A DNA stretch of 64,000 nt from Moniliophthora roreri (Eukaryota > Basidiomycota > Agaricomycetes > Agaricales > Marasmiaceae), in the NCBI GenBank assembly GCA_001466705.2, contig LATX02000216.1, forward strand, positions 248,001 to 312,000, given 5' to 3'. Positions 21,211 to 32,745 of this stretch are shown piece after piece. Numbering within the stretch: position 1 is the first letter of the stretch; each line of letters begins with the position of its first letter. A program made the position numbers and the translations under genes. The notes under the pieces were generated by a model. It worked only from the letters and a program-made list of their open reading frames with translations. It searched no databases and was not told the origin of the DNA.

Positions 21211-23960
21211 ATGGCTCACAAATTATCAGTCACGCAGCAAGATGCCCAAGGCGCTGGGGTCTCATCAGGCTCTGGGCGAAACGAATGATCTAGAATGGAG
21301 AAATTGAGGTGAGTCATCGCTGCCGTTCTTCTCAGCTCATCGCTCATTTATTGCTTCAATACAAGGCATATCAGTGCTTTCTCAGGAAAACAATCGTATT
21401 AAAGTATCCCCCAATTCGTTTTCTATGAACGCCCCTCATAGACACACGCCTACTACACGACATGTCATACTATCTAGGACACAGGCCTCACCTTGAGCGA
21501 TAGAAAATTGGGTATAGGTTCAAATTCTCATGTGCGCCTTCCTTCCCTCCCTTTATTGCCCATTTCGACACCGACGCTTTATTTCAGAACAGCAACTCCC
21601 CCAATCTTTTGCCGGAATAACGCCTCGCTTAGCCTCGACTTCTACTTGCCTTCTTCAACCCCAATTAGTGGGACACGTCAAACGTCACCTTGCTGCCCCT
21701 CGCAATGATGCCGACTCGTAGATTCCATTCGTTCCTTGCTGTATCATTCCTCAAGGCTGCCACCGCGGCTAAACACCTATTCTGGAAGTGATCACTGTTA
21801 TACGAGCGATAACCACCTCGATTTCAACATCGAACCAAACCCCAAGTCATCGAAAATAAGGGCCAAGGCTCTGCTAGAGTGCAGAGGAAGAAGACCTCTG
21901 AATGCCCAAAAACTTCACCAAACACGTCGATCGCAGGTTGCTATACAGGCTAACATAGCGGGTGATCCGGGAGGTTCGATGCATGAATAATCGACCAATA
22001 TCGGGCGCTTTGGAGGGATTGATTAGGCCGGGTGTGGTGTAACGGATAGTCAGGGTTGAATTGCGTTCCCCAGTATTCTCAAATGCCCTTGCTGCCGAAC
22101 GTGTTTCGAGGATCTGGACCAAGGCCGAGTGCATAAGAGAGAAGATACGGGCGGCAGAGTAGGAAACTTCAGCTTCAGCGGAGTTGCGTATCTGATAGGT
22201 TTTATCTACAGGTCATTGTTAATGGTACGTCTCCTTTCTACCTCTTTCTCCTGGAACGAAACCTAAAGATGCCTTGGAACTCTAGTGCTTCGATTACTAC
22301 ATCGTACCATGCACTCTCTCATTACTCCGAGGTCGATACGACGTCGCCTAAGCAGAAGCAAAGAAGCTATGGCTCTGACACTGCTCATGAACCGTTCCTC
22401 CGTAGATACCTCCCGTTGATACACGTCCACTATATATTACGCTAGCAAGCATGTTAGAATCCAGATTGCCCGGGACGTAGGCTGTATGGACCCCTCCACG
22501 AGTGATAAAAAGCTGGATATCGGTCTGGAAGCTCATGTACCCCCTCTTTCACTCCATTTATCATGCTGTTTTGACGCCAGCACTTCATTGCAGAGCGGCA
22601 CCCCGGGCCCCAATCTATCACCGGGATAACGTATTCTCTCTTGGCCCCCACACACCTCCCTCAACCCTAACCGGTGGAACATGTTCAATACTACTTCATC
22701 CACTGTCAGCGTCAGCGTCAGCCGTCGCTAACGGTGATACAATGGCATCGTTACCTGCCGTGCCACTTCCCTCGAAGCCGCCACGACGCCGAAGTCGTCG
22801 AAGAAAGTCTAGGTTGTGCTGGCGTTTAGCGTTTATGAAATGGGAAAACCTCCGAATGTCATAGAGGCTTCGCAGACCACGTTGACGAGAGATGTCTGCG
22901 GTGGATAAGTCGGGCTAATATGGTGGGTGATCCAAGGATTTTCTCGATAGATGGCTGGTTTAGCTGAAAATCGAGTCCCAGTTCTTTTTAAAGTTGGTGG
23001 AGCAGTCAATCTGGTCCGGTTTAGCGCTAGTGCGGGATACAGCCAACAACTGGAGGTGGCGTAAGGCATTGTCAGAGTCAGCGTCTTTGAACGCCGATGC
23101 TGTCGAACGCATTTCCAGGACTGAATCGAGGCCGAGTGCGTGAGAGGATACATGGCAGCGTAGCAGGGCTCTTTCATGGGGTTGTGTCTCCAGTAGACTT
23201 TACTTACGGGTCATGGTTATTGGTACGTCTTCTTTCTATCTCTTTTGAACGAATGAACGCTAAAGATACCTTGGAATACTAGGGCTTTGATCACTATCGT
23301 ATCTTAACGTACGCTCTCTGATTACCCCGAGGTCAAAGCAATGGAGGATACAACGTCGCCTAAGCAAAAGCAAGGAGGCTATAGCTTGTCTATAAGGGTG
23401 TTGGGCTTCGAGTTGGTGAGAAGAAAGGGGCGAATCGAGGAATGATGATGCTGCGCATGATGACTTCCCGAGTGAGTAATGTTTCTTTTATTCGTTTTGT
23501 TGGTTTGGTCTTGGTTTTCAGTTCCAGATGTTTGATTTTTTCCTTTCCATCTGTTATGTTCATTATTCGTGGTGTTGTTATTGGTTGGTTTCGGGTCGAT
23601 GTTCACGTTATGCTGCTCCCAAAGCTCAATCTGATTGGATATACGTTACGACTTCGCTGCATGATGAGCGTATGGTCTAAATAATGCTTTCCATACGGTA
23701 GTTGCACTTCAGGTCATGATAGAGAGGGTTTCTTTGGTGCGACATTGATGCATAGTAATGTGAACATACATACCCTTTTTTTCTACATTTTATTCAATGT
23801 GATGTTCTTTTGGTGTCAATAGCAATCTGCAAGATGTGTTTGTTACAGAAAGATATGTACAAGTGAGAAAAGTGGCATGTGTCCAGCATGGGAATGGTGG
23901 CAAATAGGTAAATGGGAATGAGATACAAGTCATACACTGGTGGGGAAGTAAGAGTGGTTG
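21211..23960 (+). pseudogene. Single-pass membrane protein relic, copy with internal partial duplication
   Basis: An ATG at 21,211 in the same place as in the other copies opens a short exon (MAHKLSVTQQ) that runs into a stop. The segment contains the gene's middle part twice: a block near 22,345 (ACGTCGCCTAAGCAGAAGCA) recurs near 23,358 (ACGTCGCCTAAGCAAAAGCA), so about 1 kb was duplicated in tandem. The last exon block and 3' region (23.4-23.9 kb) match the 10-11.7 kb copy and become CpG-poor from about 23.75 kb. No full frame remains. It converges on the pseudogene at 24.2 kb. Confidence 0.45.
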
Positions 23961-24169
23961 TGCAAGCAGTAGCAAGTATTAATGGGAGGAAATGAGATCA
24001 TAACAATTCAGAAATGAGAACAAAGCAGAGAGTATCATGAATGGGTTGCATGGATTTGTAGTATGGGGGGTAATAGGGATATGACAATGTTGTCAATGTG
24101 TGCAGCTACAAAAGGAGTAAATGAGTGCTCAGAATAAGCAATGAACCAGAAGAAAGAGACATACCTGCA

Positions 24170-25884
24170 TCAGCCTATGTGAGGAATGAAAGTTGTCCAC
24201 TGGACAGTTTGGTATGCACTTGGAGAAAGATCTTGCAAGGTCATGAGAGCAAGGACGATGAGGGTAACTCAGGAGAAGATGTAGAATATACCAAGGAGAG
24301 TGGCAGTGGTGAACATCAGGACACTCAACCAGTCTGGAGTGTCACCCAACAACTCCTTCCCCCACCAATGGTAACAACCCATTGCAATTGGTGCAGCTGC
24401 AATTGTAACAGCACATATTTGCCAAAGCAACTGTTCAGTATGTGCAGGAAACTGGAATGTCCATGGTATGCAGTGGATGGCACCAAATGCAACTGCAATG
24501 GAATACACAGTGATATAAAGTTGGAGTGGATCTTCCTCCAGTCTTGTAGGGAATCCATCTGTGAAGTTTGATTCATCCTCAAAGAGGTCAATGCATTGGA
24601 GAATAATGTTCCATGTCATCCACAATGGAAGAAAAATAAGCTGAGCAGCTGGTGACAGATTGTCAGGCCTCCAATTGCCCTCAAAGATGTAGCCTCAGAT
24701 TGCTGCTATTCCCTCTTGGATTACCTCCATCCAGCTCCTCTCTGATTGACTCAACTCAAAAGTTGGCAATTCTTGCTGCTGCCACATGACCTGGACAGGA
24801 TACTGGACCCATAGTGGTTTATTCCACCAGAAGATGTATGTGCCAAAATTGAGAAGTGCAAATCCTACAGTGATGATCTCAAGCTCAGTAATGGCAAGAC
24901 CTTCTGTGGTGTGGGCGGCTACTTGGAGGATGAACCAGGTTGTTTGTATGAGGGCAATGGATTTGGCTATAAAGTCAGCATGACTCTTGTCCTTGGTTTC
25001 ATCTTCAGTGATGGTGATGTATCCTTTTTGAAGGAGGTATTCCAGGAGACATGTTGGCTGTGAAGCTTTCACTAAGCTTTCCTTCTCCTAAGTTGACAAT
25101 ATAGGATCAGTGGAGAACACAGATGATGGAAATGCATGAGGATACCCCAGATAAAGCATTGACACCTTCCACTGTGCTCATGGCCTGAGATGATAGTGAA
25201 TATTAATCTAATCACAATGGAAAAGAATGGTTTTAATATACTCACCTCTGTATTAGAGTTAATAGGTGTAGAGAAAACTTGCTTGATTTTCTCATGGTGT
25301 TGAGCAATTTGATCCCAGTATTTTGCATGAAGATTATCTTTCCATCCATTTGGTGGTACCTCCCTGTACCTGCACCATGGAAGATAATCTCCTTTGTCTT
25401 GGTTTTCCCAGAGATAACCACAAAATGTATCTCCATCATAGAGTGCAAAACCTCCCATAATGACAAAGAATGCATGTGACATGCCCCAGCCATAACCTGA
25501 AGTACATACATTCAGTTCCAGACAAAATACCACTGAATACAACTCACCTTTATACTGCTTAGCAATTGCCTTTGCAGAATACCACTGCCGCATTGCCCAT
25601 AGGATGATAATCTCCAGTGCAAGGATTGCAATGACCATGAGCTGAATATTCTTATATACTACCACTGCTGAGTGTGTTCCAACCTCTGGGATATTTGGGT
25701 GAATAGCAACCCAGGTACAAATCAGAATGACTGAAAGGCAGCTCTATAGAATGCCTGTTGTCGTTCTACACCCATTGATGTCAATACATTCACCAGTAAC
25801 TGGGTTGAACGGTGAAGAGGTGTTGGCTGAAGTGGCGAGTGTACTGGGAGGCAAGGATCGGGAGAGGGTGTAGAGGAGGATCAT
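24170..25884 (-). pseudogene. Polytopic membrane protein, mutated copy
   Basis: It has the same start (ATG at 25,882-25,884), exon order and end as the gene at 11.9 kb, with VAIHPNIP, ILWAMRQWYSAK, SHAFFVIMGGFALYDG, EDETKDKSHADFIAKS, QTTWFILQ and FWWNKPLWV still readable. Intron 1 keeps 51 bp (GTGAGT...TTCAG). Stops break it: TAG for the Trp in GIL*SCL near 25,745, TGA for the Trp in AAI*GYIFEG near 24,692, and TGA for the Arg in FS*VTL near 24,270. All are explained by C-to-T or G-to-A change. The region between MGGF and EIKDRS has also lost its usual sequence. Confidence 0.8.
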
Positions 25885-25889
25885 GGCGT

Positions 25890-27500
25890 CTGGGGGCTGC
25901 TAGAGGATGCGGGAACTGGATTATTATGTGAGGAGCTCACCCTACATGCCTTCTACATGGGGCAACTGAGAATTTGATGTGTGCTGACCCTGTTTGACAG
26001 CTTGCTTCCAGCAGTCTCCACGCTTGATGACTTGGATGCCTCAAGACAACCTGTGTAAGTATCAGGTTCAAAGTAGAGTTCATAGAGGGTGTGCCACAGG
26101 TGAAGAAGCATTAAGAAATGTATTCAGGCCTAATACACCTGCTCAATAATGGAAATGAATGAACGGGCTACATGTGTCATGTGAAGAGTCTAGTGCTTGA
26201 GGTCATCACACAACGGCCGGGATACCCACGAAATCCCATCTCTTAACCTGAATATTGAGCGGGTATACTTTTGATATAGATGATATATAAATACTTACAT
26301 TTGACATGACGTTCTGTGGGAAGTAGAACAGAGCCATGTGTATCTCGTGATGTTTGCACTGCTTTATGAGAGTTGTGACTCAGTGCACGTCCTATTCAGG
26401 AACCAGCCCCATGTGTCTAGAGATTTACGTGCAGTTGCAATGAAGCATTCAGCAACCTGCAGCAAAATGCAGAGATACACCCTTAAAATAAGCCAGCTGA
26501 AAGAAGCAGAGTACTTGCTGATAAATGAAGTATCCAATGCAGCTCTGTTCCATTACATGAAACAGTGGGCGAACCTTTGATTGAGAACGGCAATTGTCAG
26601 TCATGAGCTCGAAAAGGGCTTTGATTACCCAGATGGATACTGTAGCTTGCGACATGGCCATTATTGATGCAGAGATCACCATCTCAACATAGTCTGTGAT
26701 CATTTCCTCGTCTTTGTTTCTTGCGAAATTATCTATTGTTCTAGAAGAAGCAGAACAGAACTTTTGATGTATCTGTCATTTGGGAAAAGGGGGATCAATA
26801 ATCTGATAGAATTATCCCATGTACGAGAATGTGAATACTCACCAACAAGGTACTGTTTGAAGGTGGATTTGTGCTGACAATGTGGATTCAGAAATCAAAA
26901 GCATCAGTAGCCAAGAGGAGGACCTACCTATGCATTGCATGGGATCATAGAGAGCAAAACTCCTCATGGGAACGAGGAATCCATACGGTTCACTGCCCTC
27001 GGCTGTAGTCTGCCGTAATAGGAGTTGGTGCTAAGGCGGATATCGACTGACCTTTAGGGACTTTGGCAGTGACTTCCGGTATGAGGACAATAGATGCGAT
27101 GCATTGAATGGTGGGACTTGTGGATGTACAAAAGTATGACCAAGCAGCGAGAGAGCATCTATTTATGTTGTGGGACATTGACGTTGAGCAGAGAGAAGGG
27201 TATGAATGAGGTTGTTGGCTGGCAATCAAAGTTGGGTAGTATCGTCCTGAAAGGTATTAAACAGGACGATCCATTTCAATCAATATCAGCGGATGAAAGA
27301 TTGATGCTTACCACTGAAATAAGACCCGTGAATCTGCAATGATCATTTGTGTGAGTAATGAGAAGTAGACTAGACATCAATGCAAGCAAGAACGCACCTA
27401 TAGTCGTCTACAGCCTTTGGAAGGTCAGGAATTGATATGGTCGTTGGAGAAGAGAAACAGATGATGCAGCATGAGAAATGTGCCTGCTGCCATTAGTGAC
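25890..27500 (-). pseudogene. Gene X relic, copy 3 (CpG-poor)
   Basis: It pairs with 15.7-17.2 and 51.8-53.25 kb along its length, with the same intron-like and hydrophobic blocks. ADYVEMVISASIMAM (near 26,680 on the minus strand) corresponds to ADYVETTISELIMPI in copy 1, and MRSFALYDP near 26,965 sits in the MGGFALYD slot. Stops and shifts prevent a protein. Its 5' end (27.4-27.5 kb) diverges from the single-pass relic that starts at 27,534. Confidence 0.45.
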
Positions 27501-27533
27501 CATGATGCCACATGCCAAATGGCTTTCTCTCTT

Positions 27534-28975
27534 CCATGGTTCTCCAAATCCTCAATTGCATGGGGGCATACTCCACCCAGACCCTGGATGGAAATCAGAT
27601 TCAAGATCGAGGTGAGTTATCGCTGGATATTTCTCATTCCATCACTCATTTGTTTTCTCAATTCAGGGCATATCAGTGCTTTCTCAGAACGACAATCAAA
27701 TTCACGTCTCTCACAAGCTTCTGCCTATCCCTCCATAAACGGCTTACAATGAATATACTCATCCCAACTCTGCACCTATACTGCTAGCAAACCAGTTTGG
27801 ATCCATTGAAACACAGATTGTATGGATGGGCCCACCATGAGTGACACAAAGCAGGTTATAAAGGCTTAAATACTCATGTACACCCCTTTTATCACTTTCA
27901 TGATACCAACACCCACTGCAGGGTATCAACATCCAATTTTTCCGCTGTGAAAACATTCTCTCATCTCCTGGCCTCCACATGCCTCTACCCACAATCCCAA
28001 CCCATGGAACATGTTTGACCTCATTTCATGAACCATCAATGTCAGCTGCTGCCAACAATGATACAACATTGTTACCTACCGCCTCTCACCTCAAAGCTGC
28101 CACAACGCCCAAACGTCTATCCCAGAGCCTAACCTTGCTGCAGTGAGCAAGACCCACCTCGACCCTGACTTTGAACCAGAACCCGAGTCGTCAAACAAGG
28201 ACAACATCGTGCTAGTGTACATGGAATGACAGATGAACCCTGTGAATGCTGTAGAAGTTTCACAGACCATGTTGACGACAGGATGCCTGCAGTGATGATT
28301 CAGGCTAATATTGTGGGTGATCTGAGGGTGTCGATGGATTGCTGTTTGGCTGCAATTGAGTGCCAGTTCTTTTTGGTGGAGGCAATTACACCAGGTTTGG
28401 TGCTAGTGCAGGATACAGCTAGCAACTAGAAGGTGGCGTTAGGAATCGTCAAGGTTGTGAGGCAGGATACCCAAGATAGAAGACACATGGCACCTGAGGA
28501 GGCTCTTCAGCAGGGGTTAGGCTACACATCCGGTAGACTTTGCCTACCCATTATGGTCATAGGTACGTCTCCTTTCAACCTTTCCTTTTTGTAACGAATG
28601 CTAATGATGCCTTGGAATTGCAGCATGTCAGTTGCTACAACACACCCTAACATATCAGCTACAATGCACTCTCATTACCCTCCAAGGCTGGAATAGGCCA
28701 TATCGCTAAGCAAGAGCAGGGGGCATTTACTTTGACTGTTATATGGAGGATGATAGATTGAGAGTCGACAAGAAGGAGAGGAACATGCATATTGGGCCTA
28801 CTTTGTCAGGTGAGTAACGTTCTTCCAGTTTTTGAGTCCCTGGTGTTTAGTTTTGGGTGATTCTGTGCCTCTTTTCTTTGGTTTATGGCATTCTTTGACC
28901 ACCTGATGGGTGGGTATATGCATTGTTCAGTGATCAATTGATTTCTAGTTGACATTGAAATACTTCTTCTCATGT
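27534..28975 (+). pseudogene. Single-pass membrane protein relic, copy starting at 27.5 kb
   Basis: The first exon is readable: ATG at 27,534, MVLQILNCMGAYSTQTLDGN, then a GTGAGT donor at 27,612 and an acceptor at 27,666 (TTTTCTCAATTCAG). Later blocks follow the 17.2- and 53.3-kb copies: stalk coding near 28,170 (NPDFEPEPESSNK-like after frame change), the membrane span lost, and tail exons to a GTGAGT at about 28,811. The sequence then switches to segment S at about 28,975. Confidence 0.45.
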
Positions 28976-30505
28976 AATGCATGTAAGTAATGGTCAAGTA
29001 ACATTACAGTAACGTACCTCGAACATAAAGTAACAGTATGTTATAGAGATGTGAGGGGATGATAGTCAATGGACGTACCTTGTAAGTAACCTTTCGGGTG
29101 AGTCGTTGCCGTTGCTGTTCAACTTGCTCGTCGTCTGGTTCCCAAAACCCATGATGTCATTGATAACACTGATCTTATCAGATCAGTTCCCAGGCTTAGT
29201 GCATCAAGACGAGGCAGAAAGAAAACGTCGTGAGGCTCCTTAGCCCAAGCCAAAACCAGTAAAGGAGTAATATTTGGGAAAATTGTCTCTGGTAGGCAGT
29301 ACATTGTACTGTAGAGAAAATAAAAGTAGGGGCTTGAGATAAGATTGTGGCTGTGATGATGTGTTCTCTGATAAGATAACTGAGGTGAAGGGAAAAGTCA
29401 TTTTAAAGCATAGAAGTTGCTTTTATATATAGATATGTCTATAGATAAGAAAATAACCATCAGCAAAATTCATTAAAAGAGCAGTAATAACTATCCTTAA
29501 AGAGTCTAAGTGACTTTTCTATATCAATCAGCTTTCTTTACTATCTTGTGTGCTAAATAAGTTTATCTAGCTCCATTGTCACTTACAAATACCTGTTTAT
29601 GTGCTCACCTTGTTGATCATACCTTACTACTCATTTACAATTGCAATGTTCCCACAGTTCCAGCCTCCACAGTTAGACAGTGATAGTCATTTGACTGGAA
29701 TTGCTGAAGTTTACAAAGCATTGGTCATTGAACAGAACATGCAAGGAACAGTTTGCAATGGCCAAGTACATGTTTGTAATGTGCCAGAAACTGTAAGTAA
29801 CATGTAAGTAATGTGTAAGTAATGGTCAGCACCATGTAAGTAACATGTCAGTAACAGTATATAACATGCAAGTAACTGTGCATGTTAGAGACATGTCAGT
29901 AACAGTCAGATGCCTGTAAGTAACTGTTAGTGGCTCATCAGTGACTCTAAGTAATAATGAATGCTCAATAGATTACACACAGGTTGAACAACACAGAACA
30001 GCTTCACTACTTTAGGCTACAGTCATTCTACAATTATGCTGGCACTGGAGAAGGGTCCCTCATCCCTTAACTTTTGATATTCAAAAGATAATTTGTTTTC
30101 AAGAAGCTATGAATTCACCAGCATAACTAATAGACCAATGACTATTGAACTGAAAATTCAATAATGTTGTAAAATGTGAGGATGACATAGATTCAGGAGT
30201 GAATAAGAATAATTACATGCCCTCAGCAACAATAGCAGTGGTCCCAGTTAGAACTGCCATTGAGTCATGTACTTTTGGACTGTGGGAAAAATATTGACCA
30301 CTCTGACGAACCAACTGCAGAACAGCCTTGAAAACCACCAATGAATCTTTGAGCAGTAACCAGACAAAGGAGATAAGAGGAAATGAAGAAGAGATGATGA
30401 GAAGTAATAGAGAGTGATGGGAAAGTAAATGTCAGTAACAGTAAGTAACGGAAATAGTGTTACTTACACCATTACAGGAATTTGACTATGCCCATAAGAT
30501 CAGTA
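28976..30505. repeat. Duplicated segment S, copy 1
   Basis: It pairs with 45.05-46.5 kb. Both begin with CATGTAAGTAA..ACATTACAGTAAC and share a conserved block near 29.1-29.3 kb whose minus strand reads CLPETI.P.IT..L.LAWA and LSLGTDLIR. An exon-like piece at 29,645-29,793 reads QFQPPQLDSDSHLTGIAEVY and ends at a GTAAGT donor. At 30,479 ACAG then EFDYA starts the next exon, which is cut off at 30,500 by a junction to KDZ-related sequence; the 46.5-kb copy continues it. I do not recognise the protein. Confidence 0.45.
29794..29950 (+). repeat. Short repeat tract of GTAAGTAAC / GTCAGTAAC words
   Basis: Over about 150 bp the words TGTAAGTAAC, TGTAAGTAAT, TGTCAGTAACAG and TGCAAGTAAC recur roughly ten times, each holding a near-perfect fungal 5' splice donor (GTAAGT). 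The tract starts at the real-looking donor after VCNVPET. A shorter version lies at 45,889-45,965. Confidence 0.6.
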
Positions 30506-30881
30506 AGGTGAGCCTGTCTTTCACCTTTGTAAGACTAACTATCTGATTGTAGCTCAAAGCTCTTGAATAGTCCTGTCCAATGCAGTCAGTGGAAGACAGC
30601 TCACTTTGCTTCAATTGACATTCTCTGTGACATATAGAACCTAAAACATTTCATTTGGTTGAAATTTTTGGGGAGTTCAACCATAGGATGTTCATAGTGT
30701 CTTGGACTGCTTAGGGCCTGGGAGAGGGGATCCAGGCACTTCATTGGTGCTTTGTGGACTTTGCTGTATGGTGGGCTTGGTACCTAGTTCATTGAGAGCA
30801 TACAAGGTTACTTGGTCTTTGCTGGGCTGTATTATGTAGATGTGCACTATATGAAAGTAGTAAGCAAGATATCTGTTGCAA
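30506..30881. repeat. KDZ-associated segment, left flank of the Ty3 insertion
   Basis: The sequence matches 58.84-59.20 kb in order (AAGGTGAGCCTGTCTTTCA, GGACTTTGCTGTATG.TGGGCT, ACCTGGTCTTTGC-like), but is CpG-poor. It is interrupted by the Ty3 element, and the match resumes at about 38.18 kb. Confidence 0.6.
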
Positions 30882-31328
30882 TGTTACATTACTTGCACAG
30901 CAACGTCAACCTCAACTACTTCTGCGAAGTACGTCCTTCGCTTTGAAGCAGTTAAGTTTAGTCAAGTTTGAGTTCGTTCAGCGGTTGCTGAAGTTCAGAG
31001 GTCCGTCTGTCGTTGCATTGACACAAGATGTATAAACCAGGTCAAGCTGAGGACTCTGGGTCTCAGCTTGAGCACTTAAATACGTTACAGTTGCTCTAAT
31101 ACATGCTATCTACGTAAGAGCGATAAGTCCGGTGTTTATGTAAGATATCCTGAGCTTGTCGGGATATGAGTAATACAGAATACAAGGGATAGACAAAAGG
31201 GGGAAGTGGGGAGGCATACTGGTCTGATGACAAGGGGAAGCATGTGAAGAGAAGGAGAAGGGGACTGGAAAGGTGTATGAGTCCGAGGGAAAGGGAAGCA
31301 TAGGAAAGAAAGGAAAGAAAACGTAACA
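30882..31328 (-). repeat. 3' LTR of the Ty3 element (left in window)
   Basis: It is 447 bp with ends TGTTAC and GTAACA. It differs from the right LTR at about 15 sites counted by eye, all transitions and about 13 at CpG. The polypurine tract lies directly beside it at 31,329-31,340. Confidence 0.92.
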
Positions 31329-31340
31329 CTACCCCCTCAA
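31329..31340 (-). other. Polypurine tract for plus-strand priming
   Basis: On the coding strand it reads TTGAGGGGGTAG directly before the 3' LTR, the usual position and composition for the primer that resists RNase H in LTR retrotransposons. Confidence 0.75.
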
Positions 31341-31368
31341 CAAGGAGCAGACTCCATACTGCCAACAT

Positions 31369-32743
31369 CTATGATTCTCCATCACCATATAATTCCATGT
31401 TGTAGTCGTACGACGTGTCCAGCATGTCATCTACCATTCCTAACCTCGGCGTCGGCGGAAAATCCAAGGGGGGTTGCCATCCCATAGCAAGCCATTCCTC
31501 AACCAAAAGAAGTTGAGCCTTCTGTGGATCCGCCCCGACGAACAGGAGTTGAGCATCCCTGTCGTACTCCTGTTCCAGCGTTTCAACATTCTCCTCCGAG
31601 ATTGTTGTAAGGCTCATCATCATAATCGCGATCATCTGACATAAAGTCTGTGCCCGAATCAGTCCCTCTATGCACAATGCGGTGAGACCTTTGTTGGTCA
31701 GGGCAGTGGCTAGACGTATGTCCAGGTTGAGTCATGAAGCATATACGACACATGTACTGCGGGCAATGTCGGGCGAAATGGCGTTCCAGTCCGCACACAG
31801 GGCAGAGACGCAGTCTACGAGCTGTGTCATTGGGGTTGGGGCCGGAGTCGGATTTCTCGATCTGAGCGTCGGTTGGGCGTTGTTGTTTTCGGGGATTTGG
31901 TTCTCCTGCTCGTCGTCCTCATCCTCGCCCTCATACTCCTCGGGAGCGACCTCCCCTCCAACTGCGGGGATATGCTCCACCTTCTGGAGGAACTGAGGCC
32001 TCAGGTGTCTGAAGATTTCGGAGGTCGACAGTGGTTGGAGCTCTGGACTGTAATGAGGAGGTGGAGTCGATAGACTTGATCTTAGGCTTGATGTCAGGAT
32101 CGGGAGTGGGGTCAGGATAAATGAGGCCGGTGTCGGGTTCGGGGGAGGAATGGGTAGCGGCGGGGAGCTGGCTGCTGCTAGGGATTGGTTCAGAAGTGAG
32201 TCTGGAGATGAGACTCTGAGTGTCATTGATGTCGGGACGGGGGTATCCGTTCCCATTGGTTCTTCGTCCGAGTCAGTTGATGAGGCTGAAAGAGAGGGGA
32301 TCAGGGTAGACTGACAGTTCTTGGGGATCTGCGGGAGGGGGCATGGACAAATGGGGGTGATATGGAAAGGTAGACGGTACTGTAATGGGACCTGCAAGTC
32401 CCAACTTATAGTTACAGGCGTACATCACCTGGTTCACAATCTCGAGACTGCAGCTTTCAATGATTCGCTTGAAAAGCTTGCATTGGGTCCTGAGGAAAAA
32501 GAGGCTTTTGATGCAGGGTTCCAATCGGTTGTGCTGATCAGTGGCTGCTCGGATCTGGTCGTCGTACTGCTCGGAATTAAAGAGGTGAAGCAATTGGTAG
32601 GGGTTGGGCTTGAGACCATTCGGGTAGGTGATATTTTCTCCGTATCGTCCTTCTCCTGACACAGTAGGAACAGGGCTCGGGACTTGGGCTGACTGGCTGC
32701 TAGAAGCAGAAGAGGAAGAGGCAGTGGAGGTTGCATTGGACAT
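31369..32743 (-). pseudogene. Third reading frame of the Ty3 element, with C-terminal zinc-knuckle-like motif
   Basis: ATG at 32,741-32,743 lies 2 nt after the pol stop (TAATCATG). The first 156 codons are Ser-rich, then YPNGLKPNPYQLLHLFNSEQ and a helical RNA-binding-like part. A frame change near 32,300 leads to an acidic, Pro/Ser-rich stretch (STDSDEEPMG). A further change at about 31,790 leads to CGLERHFARHCPQYMCRICF followed by HTSSHCP, a Cys/His cluster resembling a zinc knuckle. The last part is acidic. Frames of 156, 221, 71 and 102 codons overlap, so the copy is broken by at least two shifts. Its role is unknown to me; it is not an obvious envelope gene. Confidence 0.6.
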
Positions 32744-32745
32744 GA

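Noticed and set aside
29794..29950. CRISPR-like repeat array
   Set aside because: The units are short, imperfect and without spacers of constant length, and the DNA is eukaryotic.
31096..31368. 90-codon hydrophobic frame in the left LTR, with a twin at 37900-38172
   Set aside because: It lies within and next to the LTRs and reflects their sequence; no reason to think it is translated.
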